A stretch of 13,407 bases of DNA from an uncultured Clostridia bacterium (GCA_905236685.1 CAJOPD010000117.1:1-13407); one strand, 5' to 3'; positions 7,408-13,204 are shown, counted from the first letter of the stretch. The notes: generated by a model not told the origin, from the letters alone. Made by a program: numbers and translations.

Positions 7408-8844
7408 CTATATCAGCCACACAGGCACTGCATAGTCATTTCTGTCATCGGCAAAAACCGTCTTGGTCAAATCCGAAAGCTCGACCGGATTAACATTGCC
7501 CATTTCCTTCGCTTTGTCAATACAGGCTTTTGTAAACCCCGATTTTGAAAATAAATAGTAATGTTTTTCTTTATATTCAAACAAACCGCTCCGATTTACA
7601 AGGTCTTTCAAAACGCCGCTGTCCGTCTTTTCATCGGTCCATTCACATTCTGCAAATAAAGCCGTGTCCTTGTCCTGTTCGCCCATAATGTCAATACTTT
7701 CCTGATTTTTTGCCTTTGAATTGCTGCTCCACCAACTGCCGAGCGAGGTAAATTCAACAGGGCAATTTCCTGAAATAAGTTTTTTCCACAGATATTGTTT
7801 GCATATTTCTTGAAAAACTTTATCCATATATCCCGAAAGCTGCGGGCTAATCCGATTATATGCCAAATCGGCGGCACCGCGTGCAATAATCGAGTTGTTC
7901 GCAGGCACAAAGCGGTACCAAAATCTGAACATATTATCCTCAATCGAATAAACGGACTTTCGGGAACTTTTGTCACTGTATGGCGTTTCTTTTTTTACGA
8001 TACCTAGATTTATCAGGTTTTTAATATAAATCGAGCATACATTTGTGTCCTCCCCCGTCTTGCCTGAAATCTCAGACATTCTTGACGCACCGTTTGCAAT
8101 TGCAGTTATTATTGCTGTGTAAACCGCAGGCTCACGGACTTCCTGCTTTAACAGATTTGTCGGTTCTTCATGCAGGAAAGAAGTCGGATTTAAGTAAGTG
8201 TTTTTAATATTTTCTTCAATGCTTAACTTGTCGTTTATTTGCAGCAGATAGTGCGGCGTACCGCCAACAATCCCGTAAACAAGCGCTTTTTCCTCGTCCG
8301 AAAAATTTTTAAAATATTGACACACTTCCTCAAAATCAAAAGGCAAAAGCCGTATCTGCGCAGTTTTTCTGTCATAAAGCGACGCATTATCCCCAAATAT
8401 ATTTTCTTCCATATACGGTAGCGAGCCGCACAGAACGAGCATCAATTTTGAGCTGTCTTTGTATTTGTCAATCAAAAATTGCAGGGCATAGCCAAGACTT
8501 TTTGACGAACGGTCGGCATACGGATATTCATCGATAACAAGAACAAGCCGCTCCTTTTCTGCAATTTTAAATATATATTCAAGTGCGGATTGGAAAGAGG
8601 AGAAATACGCCTCCGTTTCTTCTCCGCCGAAAAAATCCATAACGCTTTTTGAAAAAATTTCCAGATTTTGCTTTTCGTTACTTTCGACGCCCGTAAAGTA
8701 AATCGCCTTTTTCCCGACTATAAACTGATTTATGAGCGCTGTTTTTCCGACGCGCCTGCGTCCGCATATGACCGCAAACTCAAATCTTTCGGACTTATAT
8801 AGATTGTTTAGTACTTCCTGTTCCCGCGTTCTTCCTATAAACAT
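7408..8844 (-). CDS. AAA-type ATPase with winged-helix middle and DUF234-like C-terminal domain
   Basis: The protein has 478 residues. The start IGRTREQEVLNNLY is typical of archaeal-type (MNS/STAND-like) ATPases, followed by Walker A GRRRVGKT (28-35), Walker B VLVIDE (101-106) and a sensor-like LVLCGS (136-141). Residues about 235-305 form a winged helix-turn-helix (SRMSEISGKTGEDTNVCSIY). The C-terminal part (about 340-440) is DUF234-like, which in this family has a PD-(D/E)XK nuclease fold: here Asp385 in SIDIMG and Glu399 in FAECEW, but the usual lysine of the E-C-K triad is Glu401. Such genes are common in gut anaerobes and their role is not established; nucleic-acid binding or a defence/toxin-like role has been suggested. 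The ATG at 8844 follows GGGAGG at 9 nt. It is the first gene of the redox transcript and is read from a strong promoter. Confidence 0.88.
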   Translation of the reverse strand: MFIGRTREQEVLNNLYKSERFEFAVICGRRRVGKTALINQFIVGKKAIYFTGVESNEKQNLEIFSKSVMDFFGGEETEAYFSSFQSALEYIFKIAEKERLVLVIDEYPYADRSSKSLGYALQFLIDKYKDSSKLMLVLCGSLPYMEENIFGDNASLYDRKTAQIRLLPFDFEEVCQYFKNFSDEEKALVYGIVGGTPHYLLQINDKLSIEENIKNTYLNPTSFLHEEPTNLLKQEVREPAVYTAIITAIANGASRMSEISGKTGEDTNVCSIYIKNLINLGIVKKETPYSDKSSRKSVYSIEDNMFRFWYRFVPANNSIIARGAADLAYNRISPQLSGYMDKVFQEICKQYLWKKLISGNCPVEFTSLGSWWSSNSKAKNQESIDIMGEQDKDTALFAECEWTDEKTDSGVLKDLVNRSGLFEYKEKHYYLFSKSGFTKACIDKAKEMGNVNPVELSDLTKTVFADDRNDYAVPVWLI

Positions 8845-8877
8845 ATATAAAGCCCTCCCTCTTTTTTGATTATCCGC

Positions 8878-8906
8878 ATTATATCATATAAAAATAAATT
8901 AGTCAA
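8878..8906 (-). promoter_or_regulatory. Strong sigma-A promoter of the ATPase-redox transcript
   Basis: On the minus strand: -35 TTGACT (8906-8901), a 17-nt spacer, -10 TATAAT (8883-8878) with TGA directly before it (extended -10). Transcription should start near 8871, about 27 nt before the ATPase start codon. The -35 box lies inside one arm of an inverted repeat. Confidence 0.85.
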
Positions 8907-8938
8907 GTATGATTTACCAAAATTTATTTGACTAATTT
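8896..8938. repeat. 11-bp inverted repeat over the -35 region, candidate operator
   Basis: AAATTAGTCAA (8896-8906) and TTGACTAATTT (8928-8938) are perfect reverse complements separated by 21 nt, giving a centre-to-centre distance of 32 bp, about three helical turns. The first arm contains the -35 box of the ATPase promoter; the second lies just upstream of it. The spacing suits a dimer pair bound on one DNA face. The binding protein is unknown. Confidence 0.5.
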
Positions 8939-8962
8939 TAGCGCTTTTGTTGCAAAGGGCGC

Positions 8963-8985
8963 AAAAAAAAGCAGGGTTTCCCCTG
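8963..8985 (-). terminator. Rho-independent terminator of the CapA-family gene
   Basis: On the minus strand a CAGGG/CCCTG stem with a GAAA tetraloop (8985-8972) is followed by GC and a run of eight T (8970-8963). It begins 12 nt after the CapA-family stop codon and ends before the ATPase promoter, so it insulates the two. Confidence 0.9.
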
Positions 8986-8996
8986 ACTTTTTATTT

Positions 8997-10043
8997 TTAA
9001 TAAGGTCTGTTTCTGTTGCCTTTCATATATTCCAGCACCTTTTGCGCTTCCTCTTTGTCGCGTATGACATCGGGCTGATAATTGTTCGTGCCGCCTGTGT
9101 AAACATAAAACGGTATAATTGCGGAATTGTGAGTAAATCTCTTGTTTTCACTGTTTACCGTAATCGTCAGCCGATAAAGAGCCGTGCGGTTTTCAGGGAA
9201 ACGGTTTCCTCCAAAGCAAAAGTTGCCGAGCGAATAGATTATTTTCGCACCGTTATAGCTTTCCGCGCGCTGTAAAACATGTGGGTGCGCCCCAACAACA
9301 ATATCGGCGCCGCTGTCCACCAAGGCGTGACAGGCGTCGATTTTCCATTGTTCAGGCGTATGCTCCGCCTCTTTTCCGCCGTGGAAAAAGACGATTTGAA
9401 AATCGGATTGCGCCTCTGCCTCTTTAATCCTTTTTATTATGCCGTCCTCCCAGCTCCTGTTCCACATACAGCAACAGATAACAGCGATTTTGAAACCGTT
9501 TTTTTCAAAATATACCGTCTTTCCTTCCGTTCCGTATTCTATGCCCGCATTTTCAAGTGCGGCAATCGTGTCCGAAAGCCCCTCCGTTCCGTAATCACGG
9601 GTATGATTGTTGGCAATTGTCACACACTCAACGCCCGATGCGGTCAAAATTTTCGTATTTGCCGTTTTTGACTTGAACCAATATGCAGGAAGGGGTTTCT
9701 GCGCAGGTGACAGCGCTCTGTCAGAAAAGACATTTTCAAGATTTACTACGGTAAAATCATCATTTAAAAAGTACGGCATAGCATTTTTTAAAAAATACTC
9801 CGCTCCTTCGCGGCTTGCATATTCGTTAAATCCTCCTGCGCGCCCCGCGTCAAGATTTTCGGCAAGCAAAACATCTCCCGCAAAGTGCATAACTATATCA
9901 AAAGTGCCGTTCGGCTCGTCATTTTCCCCGTCTGAAAAGCCATAGTTTACAGCAGTCGAGCTCGGCTTTAATGTCGAAATCAACGGCGGCACGGTCAGTA
10001 TCAAAGCTATTATAATAAGAAGAAAAATAATAGTCTTTTTCAT
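8997..10043 (-). CDS. CapA-family (poly-gamma-glutamate synthesis type) metallophosphatase-like protein, exported
   Basis: The protein has 348 residues. MKKTIIFLLIIIALILTVPP (1-20) is a signal peptide or membrane anchor without a clear cleavage site, placing the catalytic domain outside the cell. The domain has the calcineurin-like motifs of the PGA_cap family in order: HFAGDVLL (53-60), VNLENVFSD (100-108), IANNHTRDYG (143-152), FFHGGKEAE (219-227), GAHPHVLQ (251-258) and YSLGNFCFGGN (270-280). The position usually read as HWG is HGG (221-223). Members are linked to poly-glutamate capsule formation or anchoring, but most clostridial copies, like this one, stand alone without capB/capC, so a capsule role is not implied. 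It has its own promoter and terminator and is divergent from the regulator gene. The ATG at 10043 follows GAGAGG. Confidence 0.92.
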   Translation of the reverse strand: MKKTIIFLLIIIALILTVPPLISTLKPSSTAVNYGFSDGENDEPNGTFDIVMHFAGDVLLAENLDAGRAGGFNEYASREGAEYFLKNAMPYFLNDDFTVVNLENVFSDRALSPAQKPLPAYWFKSKTANTKILTASGVECVTIANNHTRDYGTEGLSDTIAALENAGIEYGTEGKTVYFEKNGFKIAVICCCMWNRSWEDGIIKRIKEAEAQSDFQIVFFHGGKEAEHTPEQWKIDACHALVDSGADIVVGAHPHVLQRAESYNGAKIIYSLGNFCFGGNRFPENRTALYRLTITVNSENKRFTHNSAIIPFYVYTGGTNNYQPDVIRDKEEAQKVLEYMKGNRNRPY

Positions 10044-10074
10044 ATAAACCTCTCAAAAATTGAATTTCTACCTT

Positions 10075-10103
10075 ATTATAACACGCTATGCCTTTAATGT
10101 AAA
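10075..10103 (-). promoter_or_regulatory. Sigma-A promoter of the CapA-family gene
   Basis: On the minus strand: -35 TTTACA (10103-10098), a 17-nt spacer, -10 TATAAT (10080-10075). The start near 10068 leaves a leader of about 25 nt. It is divergent from the regulator promoter, with about 120 bp between the two -35 boxes in which only weak hairpins are seen. Confidence 0.75.
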
Positions 10104-10225
10104 GACGGTAATTTCCTTGTAGATAATAACACCTTTAAGTTAAGCGGAAGCGTAGTAAATTACGCCAATAGCCGCGAATACTTTGGGCTGTTTCACGGTT
10201 TTTATTTGAAATTCCTTGGAAACAC

Positions 10226-10254
10226 TTGACAAATTATATCGGGCGCGATATAAT
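10226..10254 (+). promoter_or_regulatory. Consensus sigma-A promoter of the regulator-transporter operon
   Basis: TTGACA (10226-10231), a 17-nt spacer, TATAAT (10249-10254): a perfect consensus. Transcription should start near 10261, so the ribosome binding site GAGGTGAT lies almost at the 5' end of the message. So strong a promoter for a regulator gene normally implies tight repression. Confidence 0.9.
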
Positions 10255-10255
10255 T
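10232..10255. promoter_or_regulatory. 24-bp palindromic operator, probable MarR/OhrR autoregulation site
   Basis: AATTATATCG (10232-10241) and CGATATAATT (10246-10255) are perfect reverse complements around GGCG. The palindrome fills the whole spacer and covers the -10 box, so a bound dimer would block RNA polymerase. Its size and two-fold symmetry fit MarR-family dimers, and the adjacent gene encodes one. Autoregulation is inferred. Confidence 0.75.
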
Positions 10256-10271
10256 ATAGTGAGGTGATGAT

Positions 10272-10706
10272 GTGAACACTGAATATGAGCTTTTATTGCT
10301 TGAAAATCAAGTTTGTTTTCCGACTTATGCTGTTGCAAATAAAATTCTCAGACGGCATCAGCCGATTCTCAAAAAGATAAACCTTACCTACACCCAATAC
10401 ATTACAATGATGGTTATGTGGGAAAAGGAGGTCGTCAATGAGAAAGACCTTGTAAAAGCATTATATTTGAAGGCAAATACGCTGACGGATATGCTTCGTA
10501 AATTAAAACAAAAGGGGTATATCGAAATCAGCAAGGACGAAAATGATAAACGAAGTATTATCATTAGCCTAACCGATGAAGGCAGAAAGCTGAAAGAGCA
10601 AGCTGTTGAAGTCCCGAAAACACTTATTGGGGAGCATTGGCTTACCGATGAAGAATTCAAAACATTTAAGGCATTGCTCTACAAATTATTGAAAGGCGAT
10701 TGGTAA
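10272..10706 (+). CDS. MarR-family transcriptional regulator, one-cysteine OhrR-like redox sensor
   Basis: The protein has 144 residues, standard for MarR proteins, and should act as a DNA-binding dimer in the cytoplasm. LLLENQVCF puts a cysteine at residue 15, the same number as the peroxide-sensing Cys15 of B. subtilis OhrR, and LTYTQYITMMVMWE (38-51) keeps the OhrR tyrosine at 40; the second sensing tyrosine (29 in OhrR) is His29 here. The recognition helix is about 66-81 (LKANTLTDMLRKLKQK) and the wing carries D92 and R94 (NDKRSI). GTG at 10272 is the only in-frame start, because TGA at 10260 closes the frame; GAGGTGAT precedes it. It is followed 45 nt later, without a terminator, by the transporter, which it probably represses together with itself until oxidised. 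No ohr gene is present in the window. Confidence 0.92.
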   Translation: MNTEYELLLLENQVCFPTYAVANKILRRHQPILKKINLTYTQYITMMVMWEKEVVNEKDLVKALYLKANTLTDMLRKLKQKGYIEISKDENDKRSIIISLTDEGRKLKEQAVEVPKTLIGEHWLTDEEFKTFKALLYKLLKGDW

Positions 10707-10751
10707 AAATAACACTATAATTGAACTGTAAAAAAATTGGAGGGAAATACA

Positions 10752-11879
10752 ATGTCAAACGAAAATATGGAATTACTTTCGGCAAAAAGAGAAAAAGCCA
10801 TAGTAAAAGCAAGCGTTATAGGCGTTATAACAAATGTGTTTTTGGCTGCTTTTAAGGCGGCGGTCGGCTTGATTTCCAACTCAATAGCCGTAACACTTGA
10901 TGCGGTAAACAATCTTTCCGATGCACTGTCGTCGATAATTACCATAATCGGAGCAAAGCTCGGAGCGAAACAACCGAACAAAAAACACCCTCTCGGATAT
11001 GGCAGAATTGAATATCTGAGCTCTATGCTTGTTGCGGCAATTGTGCTTTATGCGGGTATTACTTCTATGGTAGAATCTGTCAAAAAAATAATCACTCCCG
11101 AAGCGGCTGATTACAGCATTGTTTCACTTATCATAATCGCGGTTGCTATTGTTGCAAAACTTGTTCTCGGGCAATATGTGAAAAGGCAGGGCGAAAAACA
11201 TAATTCAGGCGCATTGGTCGCATCGGGTTCAGATGCTTTGTTTGATGCCATACTGTCCGCATCGGTGCTTCTTTCTGCAATTATATATTTGATATGGCAT
11301 ATTTCGCTTGAAGCCTATGTCGGCGTGGTGATTTCAATAATAATCATTAAGGCAGGGCTTGAAATGATGAGCGAAACGCTTAACGACATTCTCGGCAAGC
11401 GCGGCGATAAAGAAGAAGTTTCGGAAATAAAACGCCTTATCTGTGAGGAAGCCGAAGTAAGAGGCGCATATGATTTAATTATGTATAATTACGGACCGAA
11501 TAAAAACTATGCAAGTGTTCATATTGAACTGCCCGATACAATGACGGTTGATGAAGTGGATAGATTGACACGCCGTATTCAGATGAAGGTTTATCATAAA
11601 AGCGGAGTGATTTTGACAGGTATCGGCGTTTATTCTTATAACACTTCTTGCGATGAAGCCGCAAAAATACGAAACAGCGTTCAGGAAACGGTGCTATCAC
11701 ACGATTGGGCATTGCAAATGCACGGTTTTTATGCCGATATTGAAAGCAAAAATATGCGTTTTGATGTTGTTTTGAGCTTTGATATTGACAGGAATGAAGC
11801 AACAAATATCCTCACAAAAGAAATCCAAGGAAAATATCCCGACTATACATTACAGATTGTTCCGGATATTGATGCATAA
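10752..11879 (+). CDS. Cation diffusion facilitator (CDF) metal exporter, probable Mn(II)-type metal site
   Basis: The protein has 375 residues: six membrane segments (about 20-200) and a cytoplasmic ferredoxin-like domain (about 205-290), then a second alpha/beta segment (about 300-375). It should export a divalent metal in exchange for protons. TM2 contains LDAVNNLSDALSS, giving Asn53 and Asp57 four residues apart; TM5 contains ASGSDALFDAILS, giving Asp161 and Asp165. An N-D/D-D site, instead of the H-D/H-D of zinc exporters, is what I recall for the manganese exporter MntE, so Mn(II) is the favoured substrate, with Fe(II) possible. HPLGYGRIEYLSS (79-91) is the conserved CDF loop. ATG at 10752 is chosen because GGAGGG lies 7 nt upstream; an in-frame TTG at 10737 lies before that ribosome binding site. 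It is the second gene of the regulator operon and ends at a strong terminator. Confidence 0.93.
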   Translation: MSNENMELLSAKREKAIVKASVIGVITNVFLAAFKAAVGLISNSIAVTLDAVNNLSDALSSIITIIGAKLGAKQPNKKHPLGYGRIEYLSSMLVAAIVLYAGITSMVESVKKIITPEAADYSIVSLIIIAVAIVAKLVLGQYVKRQGEKHNSGALVASGSDALFDAILSASVLLSAIIYLIWHISLEAYVGVVISIIIIKAGLEMMSETLNDILGKRGDKEEVSEIKRLICEEAEVRGAYDLIMYNYGPNKNYASVHIELPDTMTVDEVDRLTRRIQMKVYHKSGVILTGIGVYSYNTSCDEAAKIRNSVQETVLSHDWALQMHGFYADIESKNMRFDVVLSFDIDRNEATNILTKEIQGKYPDYTLQIVPDIDA

Positions 11880-11905
11880 AATACAGCCATTATCAACATA
11901 ACCAG

Positions 11906-11941
11906 CGCTCCCTCATTTCTATGTGGGGGTGCGTTTTTTTA
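11906..11941 (+). terminator. Rho-independent terminator of the CDF operon
   Basis: CGCTCCCTCA (11906-11915) pairs with TGGGGGTGCG (11924-11933) with one T-T mismatch and one G-T pair, followed by eight T (11934-11941). It starts 27 nt after the transporter stop codon. Confidence 0.85.
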
Positions 11942-12016
11942 TGGGAAGTTGCGTAGAAAACGATTACCTTTGAGAAAATCGTCCCTAAAAAACACTTTGA
12001 AACATCTGCTCAAATA

Positions 12017-12055
12017 GCCACGCCCATCGGTCTCTTAATCCGAAGACCACGAGGC
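12017..12055. repeat. Three-part imperfect hairpin
   Basis: GCC (12017-12019) with GGC (12053-12055), CG (12021-12022) with CG (12050-12051), and GGTCT (12029-12033) with AGACC (12044-12048) can form nested stems around a 10-nt loop, with a 6-nt bulge on one side. It could be a structured RNA or part of a repeat element; there is no T run after it. Confidence 0.35.
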
Positions 12056-12073
12056 AGAAACAACGCTCAAAGC

Positions 12074-12114
12074 AAAAAAATATCAGCACCGCAAAAGAGG
12101 TGCTGATATTTTTT
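12074..12114. terminator. Bidirectional rho-independent terminator
   Basis: TATCAGCACC (12081-12090) and GGTGCTGATA (12099-12108) form a perfect 10-bp stem with an 8-nt loop, flanked by seven A on the left and six T on the right, so it should work in both directions. No gene ends close by on either strand. That raises the possibility of a small transcript ending here, or of a backup site separating the CDF operon from the endonuclease gene. Confidence 0.8.
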
Positions 12115-12168
12115 GGTTGCGAGTGGTGTTATAGGATTTTATTGAATTGCAAAAAAGTGGTAGCAACA

Positions 12169-12209
12169 GTTTTTCGTAAACGAGTGCGTTTACAAACGAG
12201 TAGAAAAAC
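12169..12209. repeat. Nested inverted repeat with internal direct repeat
   Basis: GTAAACG (12176-12182) and CGTTTAC (12187-12193) form a perfect 7-bp stem with an AGTG loop; directly outside, GTTTTTC (12169-12175) pairs with GAAAAAC (12203-12209) across a 9-nt one-sided bulge. AAACGAGT occurs twice within the structure. Confidence 0.5.
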
Positions 12210-12315
12210 CGGGCGTGCTTTTTTGCGAACAAGGAGGAACAGCGGTTAAAGCGAGCTCCGACGCTGAAACTTACGCCCAATTTTAATACAATGCTTTTAA
12301 GCGGTGCATTTGCTC

Positions 12316-12350
12316 TCGAAGAAAAGTTTCACAGTGAAACTTTTCTTCGA
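12316..12350. repeat. 35-bp palindrome with 17-bp perfect arms
   Basis: TCGAAGAAAAGTTTCAC (12316-12332) and GTGAAACTTTTCTTCGA (12334-12350) are exact reverse complements around a single central A (12333). There is no T run on either side, so it is not a normal terminator. The near-zero loop suggests a DNA-level palindrome (REP-like element, protein site or fold-back). Confidence 0.85.
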
Positions 12351-12366
12351 AAAAGAGATTATAAAG

Positions 12367-12407
12367 AACGGCTAAAGCTCTTGAAAATAAAGAGTTTTAG
12401 CCGTTTT
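12367..12407. terminator. Long hairpin, possible terminator of the restriction-modification genes
   Basis: AACGGCTAAAGCTCTT (12367-12382) pairs over all 16 positions (one G-T pair) with AAGAGTTTTAGCCGTT (12390-12405) around a 7-nt loop. The plus-strand exit ends in TTTTAAT, while the minus-strand exit reads CTTTAT. It lies about 80 nt past the endonuclease stop and is the nearest structure able to end that minus-strand transcript, although the T tract is short. Confidence 0.6.
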
Positions 12408-12484
12408 AATATGTCAATTTGTCGCTTATTTGTCTCTTAAATCTACAAGAGGATATAAAAGAATATTATACGAAATAGGACTGT

Positions 12485-13204
12485 TTAACATCCGCTTTTT
12501 TCAACTATCTTTGCCAATATGTCTCGCACGCCTACTTCGTATTCATCAAAATCACCAATGTTCGTATCTTTCAACCATAGTTGTCCCTCGCCAACATTCC
12601 CACGGTGCTGACCGAAAGAGTAGTAACGATTATTCTTAACTTCATCGCTGGAAAGAACCCAATAGCGTATTACATCACGCCACACTGCAATCCATACAAA
12701 AACATCACAGCAAGCGGGTTTTATTTGTTGGAAGTTCATATCAAATCCATATTTTGAGTCACTGGAAAGTGCCTTGATTATCAAAGAATCACCGCTTTTA
12801 CGCCGCACAGCCCTTGACGCTTTTACTTCAATTCTTATGCCGTTATACCAAAAGTCGTATTGTCCCGAATAATCAGGGTCATAGGAAGTAGACGGACGTT
12901 GCAATTCTGGTACAACTTCATTTAGATGACGTTGCGCCCACGTTTCTCCAAAAGTTCGGGGTGCAGTGATTTCAAAAACATATAGGTACTTGTTACGTTC
13001 CAAATAACTATTGCGAATATCAAGGTACTGTTGCAACGTGATTGTATCAGTTCCTATCAAGTGGCTAATGATATACTCAAATTTGTTGAACGGATAGACA
13101 GAATACAGACTATCTAAAACTTCGTCGCTAAGGTTGTATCTGCTCCCATTTACTTTGTTCATTGCGGCAATTTGCATATTGAGTTCCTTAATTAGCTTTT
13201 CCAT
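12485..13204 (-). CDS. Putative type II restriction endonuclease (PD-(D/E)XK fold)
   Basis: The protein has 239 residues, a usual size for a type II endonuclease. It should cleave DNA at the site protected by the neighbouring methyltransferase. The motif GQYDFWYNGIRIEVKAS (114-130) supplies Asp117, Glu126 and Lys128, the D-(x)n-E-x-K triad of PD-(D/E)XK nucleases; Glu87 in RTFGETWAQRHL is a likely extra acidic residue. MNFQQIKPACCDVFVWIAVW (156-175) resembles the core after the active site in several type II enzymes, where it reports that substrate context is read with water- and base-contacting residues. I cannot name the recognition site. The ATG at 13204 follows AGGAGA at 7 nt, and the gene begins inside the end of the methyltransferase gene (17-nt overlap), so translation is probably coupled. 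Another DNA-cutting role (solitary defence nuclease) is possible if the upstream gene proves inactive. Confidence 0.78.
   Translation of the reverse strand: MEKLIKELNMQIAAMNKVNGSRYNLSDEVLDSLYSVYPFNKFEYIISHLIGTDTITLQQYLDIRNSYLERNKYLYVFEITAPRTFGETWAQRHLNEVVPELQRPSTSYDPDYSGQYDFWYNGIRIEVKASRAVRRKSGDSLIIKALSSDSKYGFDMNFQQIKPACCDVFVWIAVWRDVIRYWVLSSDEVKNNRYYSFGQHRGNVGEGQLWLKDTNIGDFDEYEVGVRDILAKIVEKSGC

Larger units (their letters stand above)
11942..12484. other. 540-bp gene-free segment built of hairpins and palindromes
   Basis: No reading frame here has a credible start, ribosome binding site or recognisable product. The stretch instead holds at least five separate inverted repeats (listed individually) between the CDF terminator and the endonuclease stop codon. 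On the minus strand an interrupted reading frame runs from about 12060 to a TGA at 11895-11893, right through the CDF terminator, which marks conserved repetitive DNA more than a gene. The best reading is a mosaic of dispersed intergenic repeats or the scar of an insertion next to the restriction-modification genes. Confidence 0.55.

Noticed and set aside
9279..9945. Plus-strand open frames of 130 and 112 codons inside the CapA-family gene
   Set aside because: They are antisense to a gene with all family motifs intact, overlap one another and have no ribosome binding site.
10172..10203. Terminator-like CCG-C-GAA / TTC-A-CGG stem followed by five T, upstream of the regulator promoter
   Set aside because: The stem has only six pairs with a mismatch and a 13-nt loop, a competing AGCC/GGCT pairing exists, and no plus-strand gene precedes it.
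10737..10751. Upstream in-frame TTG start for the CDF gene
   Set aside because: The GGAGGG ribosome binding site lies between the TTG and the ATG at 10752 and is correctly spaced only for the ATG.
12017..12060. tRNA-like fragment
   Set aside because: The loop is 10 nt, not 7, and no acceptor, D or T arm can be built around it.
12083..12280. 65-codon minus-strand frame beginning MGVSFSVGARF
   Set aside because: It overlaps the bidirectional terminator and the nested inverted repeat, has no family resemblance, and its composition follows the hairpins; treated as a false frame in repetitive DNA.
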